From contig JAJXZK010000310.1 in assembly GCA_021780095.1 (NCBI GenBank), positions 1-9,985 on the forward strand: a stretch of DNA of 9,985 nt, in the 5' to 3' direction. The DNA is from Acidobacteriota bacterium (lineage in GTDB: Bacteria; Acidobacteriota; Terriglobia; Terriglobales; Acidobacteriaceae). The position numbers and the translations under genes are program-made. Below the pieces are notes generated by a model. The model was not told the DNA's origin and did not search any database. It was given only the letters and a program-made list of their open reading frames with translations. Of the stretch, positions 5,825 through 9,985 are shown one piece after another; within the stretch, counting starts at the first letter, position 1; each line of letters opens with the position of its first letter.

Positions 5825-6943
5825 ATGACCCCGACGCTCCATCGCGGCAACCGAAGTCAGGTGAAACGAAATCCCCATCTGTGGGTGATTTACCTGAGTC
5901 TGCTGCTGCCTGCCGCCGCAGGTCTTATGTCCATATTGCTGGCGGTCAATGCGTTCCAGTCGCCCGCCTTGGGCGACACAATCATCAAGCTGGTGCTGGC
6001 CGTACTGGCCGCAGGCATGTCGGTCAAGTGCTGGGCGGTGACTTGGGAGTTTTCTCGGGACATGCGCCAGTTTCTTGAGACGCTGCAGGCCATCAAGCGG
6101 GGTGAATTTGTTTTGCGATCTGGCCGCGCCGGGCTCCCGGAAATTGAAGAACTTGCGCGAGAACTCAGCGGCATGGATGAAAGCCCCGATACCTCGCTTG
6201 CAAAATGGATTCTGCTGTCGCGCGATCATCATGCCATTTTTGTTCGCCTGGTCGAGGCTATGTCGGCTTCGATGAGTACCAAGAGTTTTTACGCCCGCGG
6301 ACATTCTGGCCGCGTCGCCGAGTATTCGACGCTGATCTGCACTGAGCTCGGTCTATCTCCGGAAGAAAGCAGGCGGATTCGTCTAGCTGCCCTGCTTCAC
6401 GATATCGGCAAAATCGGAATGGACCAGCAACTCTTGACGAAACCCGGCGTTCTCACTCCGAATGAATTTGCCATCCTGAAGACCCATACTACCCGCGGCG
6501 CCGAGATGCTTCGCCCGGTGCCCGAGTTTGCCGATCTGCTGGCCGGTGTTGAATTGCACCACGAATCCATGGACGGCTCAGGCTACCCGCACGGACTGAA
6601 AGGCGACCAGATTCCGTTGATGGCCCGTGTCATCGCCGTCGCCGACACCTTTGACGCCATGACGCACAACCGAACCTACCAGGACGCCATGGATGGCGCG
6701 TATGTGATTCGGATTATCCGCACAATGGCCGGAAAGAAATTCGACGAGCCTGCCGTCGAAGCGTTTTGCCGCGCCTATGCCGCGGGACTTGTCGAGCTTC
6801 CAAAAAAGCACGTCGAGGATCCGGAGTCGAAATCGCCGCTGGCCCCGGAGCCTTCCCGCAATCCTGTCCGCGCTTTATCCGATGAAGCGCTGCAGTCTCC
6901 TTCGCTGGTGACAGTCGGAGGGGTTGATACACTGAAGGTGTAG
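5825..6943 (+). CDS. Membrane-anchored HD-GYP domain protein, predicted cyclic di-GMP phosphodiesterase
   Basis: From the ATG at 5825 the protein has 372 residues. Two predicted transmembrane helices (about 18-44 and 52-74) are joined by a very short loop, so there is no sizeable periplasmic sensor. Residues about 76-118 resemble a HAMP-type linker (IKRGEF, then LPEIEELARELSGM). The catalytic HD-GYP domain follows with HDIGKIG (His192-Asp193), HTTRG (His221), HHESMDGSGYP (245-255, including the GYP triad) and VADTFDAMT. Intact HD and GYP motifs predict hydrolysis of cyclic di-GMP, hence effects on motility, adhesion or biofilm. The proline-rich tail after about residue 325 is probably disordered. 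The frame is open back to a TTG at 5684, but that stretch covers a hairpin and an AT-rich promoter-like region, so I reject it. It is unusual as a neighbour of gpsA and ftsY. Confidence 0.9.
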   Translation: MTPTLHRGNRSQVKRNPHLWVIYLSLLLPAAAGLMSILLAVNAFQSPALGDTIIKLVLAVLAAGMSVKCWAVTWEFSRDMRQFLETLQAIKRGEFVLRSGRAGLPEIEELARELSGMDESPDTSLAKWILLSRDHHAIFVRLVEAMSASMSTKSFYARGHSGRVAEYSTLICTELGLSPEESRRIRLAALLHDIGKIGMDQQLLTKPGVLTPNEFAILKTHTTRGAEMLRPVPEFADLLAGVELHHESMDGSGYPHGLKGDQIPLMARVIAVADTFDAMTHNRTYQDAMDGAYVIRIIRTMAGKKFDEPAVEAFCRAYAAGLVELPKKHVEDPESKSPLAPEPSRNPVRALSDEALQSPSLVTVGGVDTLKV

Positions 6944-6958
6944 CCCTTTCTCACACCT
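6936..6958 (+). promoter_or_regulatory. Inverted repeat spanning the HD-GYP stop codon and the ftsY start region
   Basis: AGGTGT (6936-6941) and ACACCT (6953-6958) are exact reverse complements with an 11-base loop. The first arm runs into the HD-GYP stop codon (6941-6943) and holds the only purine-rich SD-like sequence, GAAGG (6934-6938). The second arm ends one base before the ftsY ATG. A ribosome finishing the upstream gene would melt this hairpin, which suggests translational coupling. The six-pair stem is only moderately stable. Confidence 0.35.
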
Positions 6959-6959
6959 C

Positions 6960-7910
6960 ATGCTGCAGTCACTTTTCAACAGCCCAGAGCCAACACCCGG
7001 TTTGATGGACCGCATGAAGCAGGCGGTCGCCCGCACCCGCACCGGCTTGCAGGAGCGGATGGACGACCTGCTGTCGCTGGCGCGTCCTGTCGACGAGTCC
7101 GCGCTGGAGGAGTTGGAAGGCACCTTGATCGCCTCCGACATCGGCGTCGCCACATCGCAGGAAATCATCGGTGCGCTTCGCCAACAAGCCTCGCGCCAAC
7201 AGATTCAGGACGGCGCGGAACTGCGCCGCCTGCTGAAAGCGGAAATGCTGCGCATCCTTGATTCCGTGCCAACGCGGCAACATACCATCAGCGCCAAGCC
7301 CGAAGTCATTTTGATGGTGGGAGTGAACGGCACCGGAAAAACTACCACCACAGGAAAATTGGCGGCCTATTTCCGCAGCCAGGGAAAGTCCGTCCTGCTG
7401 TGTGCTGCAGACACTTTTCGTGCTGCCGCCATTGAGCAACTGGAGGTCTGGAGCCAGCGCGCCGGCGTAGAGATGATCCGCACCCGCCAGGGCGGCGACC
7501 CCTCCGCAGCGCTCTACGACGCGTTGCAGGCCGGCAAGACTCGTGGAATTGACGTGCTAATCGTCGATACGGCGGGACGACTCCACACCAAAAACAACTT
7601 GATGGCGGAGCTCGACAAAATACGCCGCACGGCCCAACGCTTTTCTCTGGACGCGCCGCACGAAACGCTGCTGGTGATGGACGCGACCACCGGCCAAAAT
7701 GGCCTGCAGCAGGCTCGTCTATTTACCGAGGCTGCCGCCGTTTCCGGTATTGTGCTCACCAAGTTGGACGGCACCGCAAAAGGCGGCATCGTGATCGCGA
7801 TAGCGCGGGAATTGCAACTCCCCGTACGCTTTGTCGGCATCGGTGAACAAATGAGAGACCTGCTTCCCTTCGACAGCAACGCGTTTGTGGATTCAATGCT
7901 GGAAGGATGA
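6960..7910 (+). CDS. ftsY: Signal recognition particle receptor FtsY
   Basis: FtsY is the membrane-associated GTPase that docks the signal recognition particle and its ribosome, delivering membrane proteins to SecYEG. The 316-residue protein consists almost only of the N and G domains (four-helix N domain about 15-100, GTPase about 114-316). The long acidic A domain of E. coli FtsY is missing, as in many bacteria; the short amphipathic N-terminus may give lipid contact. GTPase motifs are complete: GVNGTGKTTTTGKLA from 121 (G1), DTFRAAA at 151-157 (insertion box), DTAGR at 203-207 (G3), TKLDGTAKGG at 267-276 (G4) and GIGEQMRDLLPF at 293-304. The spacing to the HD-GYP gene is 16 bases, so co-transcription is likely. 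FtsY and Ffh share this GTPase, but GIGEQ...LLPF and the lack of an M domain point to FtsY. Confidence 0.97.
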   Translation: MLQSLFNSPEPTPGLMDRMKQAVARTRTGLQERMDDLLSLARPVDESALEELEGTLIASDIGVATSQEIIGALRQQASRQQIQDGAELRRLLKAEMLRILDSVPTRQHTISAKPEVILMVGVNGTGKTTTTGKLAAYFRSQGKSVLLCAADTFRAAAIEQLEVWSQRAGVEMIRTRQGGDPSAALYDALQAGKTRGIDVLIVDTAGRLHTKNNLMAELDKIRRTAQRFSLDAPHETLLVMDATTGQNGLQQARLFTEAAAVSGIVLTKLDGTAKGGIVIAIARELQLPVRFVGIGEQMRDLLPFDSNAFVDSMLEG

Positions 7911-7924
7911 GAGGCGCGTCTCTC
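7909..7924 (+). terminator. Small hairpin at the ftsY stop codon; weak
   Basis: GAGAG (7909-7913) can pair with CTCTC (7920-7924) around a six-base GCGCGT loop. The stem overlaps the last two bases of the ftsY stop codon. No T run follows. It is a minor structure in the 70-base ftsY-ribD gap, and its function is doubtful. Confidence 0.2.
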
Positions 7925-7958
7925 CGGCAAACGGCGTACAGTGAGCTCCAGCTACCCA

Positions 7959-7970
7959 ACCTTTAAAGGT
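7959..7970 (+). promoter_or_regulatory. Perfect 12-bp palindrome ACCTTTAAAGGT upstream of ribD
   Basis: ACCTTTAAAGGT is its own exact reverse complement and ends ten bases before the ribD ATG. Its right half supplies AAAGG (7965-7969), the best SD-like sequence for ribD, although GAAGAAA nearer the start is also purine-rich. The palindrome could be an operator for a dimeric regulator. No FMN riboswitch consensus is present in this 70-base gap. Confidence 0.35.
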
Positions 7971-7980
7971 CGCGAAGAAA

Positions 7981-9126
7981 ATGGCACCTACGGAATCGAC
8001 TGCGGATGAACTTTGGATGGAACGTGCGCTGGGGCTGGCCGAGGCATCGATCGGGCTCGCTTCCCCCAATCCTGTCACCGGGTGTGTTCTGGTCAAGAAC
8101 GGCAACGTCATCGGCGAAGGCTTTCACTCCTACGCCGACAAGGACCACGCTGAAATCGTTGCCCTCAAGCAGGCTGGCACCAAGGCGCGTGGCTCCACCG
8201 CCTACGTCACCTTGGAACCCTGCAGTCATCATGGCCGGACTCCGCCCTGCGCCGACGCGCTCATCAAGGCAGGCGTGGCGCGGGTGGTTACAGCGGCACG
8301 CGATCCTAATCCACAGGTGAGCGGGCGCGGTCTCGATCGTCTCCAGGCTGCTGGAGTTTCTCTCACCATCGGCGTAAAAGAAGCCGCCGCGCGTCGATTG
8401 AACGAGGCCTTTGCAAAGTTCATCCGCACCCATCGGCCCTTTGTCACGCTGAAAGCCGGCATGACGCTGGACGGACGCATCGCGCCTCCGCCGACAAAGG
8501 ATCACATTCCTTCCGGGTCCACCCACTGGATCACCGGCGACCGTTCGCGCGAAGTTGTGCAGGAGCTGCGTCACGCCGCAGACGCGATTCTCACCGGCAT
8601 TGGAACCGTTCTGAATGATGATCCCCTGTTGACGGACCGCAGCGGACGCATGCGCCGCCGCCCCTTTCTTCGCGTAGTGCTCGATTCCTCGCTGCGCCTT
8701 TCGGTCGAATCGCAACTGGTCCGCACCGCCAGTCAAGATGTCCTGGTGTTCCACACGCAACCCTCCGCAAGGCAGGCCAAGGCCTTGGAAGAGCGGGGAG
8801 TACACGTGGAACGACTCGATCCAGACCCCGCCACAGGTCGTGTGCCTCTGCGAGCGGTCATGGAGCGGTTGGCGGATATGGAAATGTTGAGCGTCATGCT
8901 GGAAGGCGGCTCGCAGATCAACGCCTCGGCGCTTGCCGCGCAGATCGTCGACAAACTCTACCTGTTCTACGCGCCGGCGATTTATGGAGACGCGGCGGTT
9001 CCTGTGGTTCGCTCTCTTGAGCCCAACACTTACTTCGCTACCCGGCTCACCAGCTACAACTTGCATGAACTGGGCGAAGATTTTGCCGTCGAAGGCTATC
9101 TCCACAATCCCTGGGAGAGCGCGTAA
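7981..9126 (+). CDS. ribD: Bifunctional riboflavin biosynthesis protein RibD (deaminase/reductase)
   Basis: RibD carries out two consecutive steps of riboflavin synthesis: deamination of the diaminopyrimidine made from GTP, then NADPH-dependent reduction of the ribosyl side chain. The 381-residue length fits the fused enzyme. The N-terminal deaminase (about 1-145) has the zinc site with His56-Ala-Glu58 and PCSHHGRTPPC (Cys81 and Cys90), plus ASPNP near 27-31. The C-terminal reductase (about 150-375) has LKAGMTLDGRIA (157-168), HWITG (182-186), GIGTVLNDDPLLT and the late LEGGSQIN. Where many homologues read PNPxVG, this one reads PNPVTG; the glycine is kept and the change is probably neutral. 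The stop codon shares one base with the ribE start (TAATG), so the two are translationally coupled. Seventy bases separate it from ftsY. Confidence 0.96.
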   Translation: MAPTESTADELWMERALGLAEASIGLASPNPVTGCVLVKNGNVIGEGFHSYADKDHAEIVALKQAGTKARGSTAYVTLEPCSHHGRTPPCADALIKAGVARVVTAARDPNPQVSGRGLDRLQAAGVSLTIGVKEAAARRLNEAFAKFIRTHRPFVTLKAGMTLDGRIAPPPTKDHIPSGSTHWITGDRSREVVQELRHAADAILTGIGTVLNDDPLLTDRSGRMRRRPFLRVVLDSSLRLSVESQLVRTASQDVLVFHTQPSARQAKALEERGVHVERLDPDPATGRVPLRAVMERLADMEMLSVMLEGGSQINASALAAQIVDKLYLFYAPAIYGDAAVPVVRSLEPNTYFATRLTSYNLHELGEDFAVEGYLHNPWESA

Positions 9127-9803
9127 TGTTTACCGGATTGATTGAAACCACGGGCACCATTCGTTCCCTGGAAGACCATCGGGGAGTTACGCGCATCACG
9201 GTTGCGGGTCCGGCGTCTCTCGTCCATCGGCTGCAACCGGGCGACAGCGTGGCCGTCAGTGGTGTATGCCTCACAGCGGTTGACATCAATCCGGAAAGCA
9301 GTCTCTTCGTCGCCGACCTGGCGGCAGAAACCATTGCGCGTACTTCCCTGTCTCGGCTGCATTCAGGATCGATCGTGAATCTGGAATTGCCCACTGCGGC
9401 CGGCGCTCCGCTGGGCGGCCACATCGTGCAGGGTCATATTGACGGCGTCGGCACGGTTCAGTCATTGCAGCCTCTTGTAGCGGGCGCGCAAAGCTCTGCC
9501 ACAGATTGGTGGCTGCGGCTCACCATTCCGGAAGAGTGCGTGCGTTATGTCGTGGAGAAAGGTTCGATTGCGATTGAAGGCATCAGTCTCACCGTCGCTC
9601 GCATCGCCGGTGCCGTCGTCACCATTGCCATCATTCCTCACACCTACACGGCCACAAATCTGCACACCCTAACGCCAGGAAGCCTCGTCAATATTGAAGT
9701 CGATGTGATGGCAAAATATGCCGAACGGCGTGCGGCCTCACCCGCGGAAAGCGAACAGCCCTTCGAGCTAACCGTGGAATATTTGATCGCCAACGGATAT
9801 TAG
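9126..9803 (+). CDS. ribE: Riboflavin synthase (alpha subunit)
   Basis: Riboflavin synthase dismutates two molecules of 6,7-dimethyl-8-ribityllumazine into riboflavin and the pyrimidine precursor, the last step of the pathway. The 225-residue protein has two repeated lumazine-binding beta-barrels. The first starts with MFTGLIE (1-7) and has GVCLT (46-50); the second starts near GGHIVQGHIDGVG (97-109) and has the matching KGSIAIEGISLTV (145-157), then IPHT (170-173) and VNIEVDVMAKY (188-198). The short loop at about 115-127 is slightly longer than in many homologues. The ATG shares its A with the ribD stop codon, and GGGAG seven bases upstream is a good Shine-Dalgarno sequence, the best in the window. 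The gene is called ribE in most bacteria and ribC in E. coli. ribBA and ribH, often next, are not in view. Confidence 0.97.
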   Translation: MFTGLIETTGTIRSLEDHRGVTRITVAGPASLVHRLQPGDSVAVSGVCLTAVDINPESSLFVADLAAETIARTSLSRLHSGSIVNLELPTAAGAPLGGHIVQGHIDGVGTVQSLQPLVAGAQSSATDWWLRLTIPEECVRYVVEKGSIAIEGISLTVARIAGAVVTIAIIPHTYTATNLHTLTPGSLVNIEVDVMAKYAERRAASPAESEQPFELTVEYLIANGY

Positions 9804-9812
9804 TGGAATTCC

Positions 9813-9836
9813 CCCGCTACACAATCCGATTGCGGG
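9813..9836 (+). terminator. Short GC hairpin after ribE; weak terminator candidate
   Basis: CCCGC (9813-9817) pairs with GCGGG (9832-9836) across a 14-base loop, starting nine bases after the ribE stop codon. No T run follows on the plus strand. Position favours a role at the ribE 3' end, but the stem is only five pairs. Confidence 0.25.
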
Positions 9837-9870
9837 ATGCCCATCGAAAAAACATCCACGTAGACAAGTA

Positions 9871-9902
9871 AGGGACCGTGTACCTTGCGGCCACAAGTCC
9901 CT
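9871..9902. terminator. Longer hairpin between ribE and the window end, possible shared terminator
   Basis: AGGGAC (9871-9876) pairs exactly with GTCCCT (9897-9902), and GTG (9878-9880) with CAC (9892-9894) inside, giving nine pairs with a small internal loop and an 11-base terminal loop. On the plus strand a pyrimidine-rich stretch follows, without a clean T run. On the minus strand a T6 run lies about 20 bases beyond the stem. It could serve convergent transcripts ending here. Confidence 0.3.
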
Positions 9903-9938
9903 CTCTGTCCTCATCGTTCTATCATCCAACCGACAGGA

Positions 9939-9985
9939 CTACATGCCTCCGTTGGAGATGTGTTGCTTCGCCAGCCATTCCGTCA
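9939..9985 (-). CDS. Possible C-terminal end of a convergent minus-strand gene, product unknown
   Basis: Read on the minus strand, the window edge opens a frame that encodes TEWLAKQHISNGGM and ends in TAG at 9939-9941. The composition is plausible for a protein C-terminus, and the 135-base gap after ribE with two hairpins would fit a convergent arrangement. Fourteen residues cannot identify a family. The competing reading is a plus-strand gene starting at the ATG at 9943, with AGGA four bases upstream, giving MPPLEMCCFASHSV; this looks less protein-like but cannot be excluded. Neither is firm. Confidence 0.28.
   Translation of the reverse strand, partial: TEWLAKQHISNGGM

Noticed and set aside
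7911..7980. FMN riboswitch upstream of ribD.
   Set aside because: The gap is only 70 bases, and none of the conserved RFN sequence blocks is seen.
7963..9105. Long open frame on the minus strand opposite ribD (about 380 codons).
   Set aside because: Same reasoning: the plus strand encodes an unmistakable RibD, and the antisense product has low-complexity, shadow-like composition.
1..9985. Mobile elements, CRISPR arrays, tRNA or rRNA genes, phage or defence systems.
   Set aside because: No transposase or integrase motifs, terminal repeats, regularly spaced repeats or RNA-gene signatures were seen. The content is housekeeping with even composition.

Overview
The window is a compact run of housekeeping genes, all on the plus strand, from a fairly GC-rich bacterium (roughly 57-60% G+C by eye). 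Every confident gene belongs to a well-known bacterial family. The gene order, the small IPT/beta-propeller protein beside the phospholipid genes and the start-codon contexts suggest Acidobacteriota (Koribacter/Terriglobia-like). That placement is an inference from general familiarity, not from a search.

Layout. Positions 2-442 hold the C-terminal third of RimO (ribosomal protein S12 methylthiotransferase). A short gap carries a perfect inverted repeat and a run of eight T. Then come yacG (503-736) and pgpA (737-1231), which abut exactly. A gene for an IPT/TIG plus six-bladed beta-propeller protein follows (1362-2399). After a 197-base gap come cinA (2597-3841), plsY (4013-4654) and gpsA (4651-5667); plsY and gpsA overlap by four bases. 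After an AT-rich promoter-like gap lies a membrane-anchored HD-GYP protein (5825-6943), then ftsY (6960-7910), ribD (7981-9126) and ribE (9126-9803). The last 182 bases hold hairpins and perhaps the tail of a convergent minus-strand gene (9939-9985).

How the genes fit together. PgpA, PlsY and GpsA are steps of phospholipid synthesis: GpsA makes glycerol-3-phosphate, PlsY acylates it, and PgpA dephosphorylates phosphatidylglycerophosphate. FtsY is the membrane receptor of the signal recognition particle. The HD-GYP protein is predicted to degrade cyclic di-GMP at the membrane. CinA handles pyridine-nucleotide by-products. RibD and RibE are the second/third and last steps of riboflavin synthesis. 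RimO and YacG act on the ribosome and on DNA gyrase.

I found no mobile element, CRISPR array, tRNA, rRNA or recognisable riboswitch. No clear new system stands out. The parts least explained by known families are the signal-peptide-less IPT/beta-propeller protein, the HD-GYP gene placed between gpsA and ftsY, and several short inverted repeats at gene starts (before yacG, the propeller gene, the HD-GYP gene, ftsY and ribD). Their regulatory meaning is conjecture.
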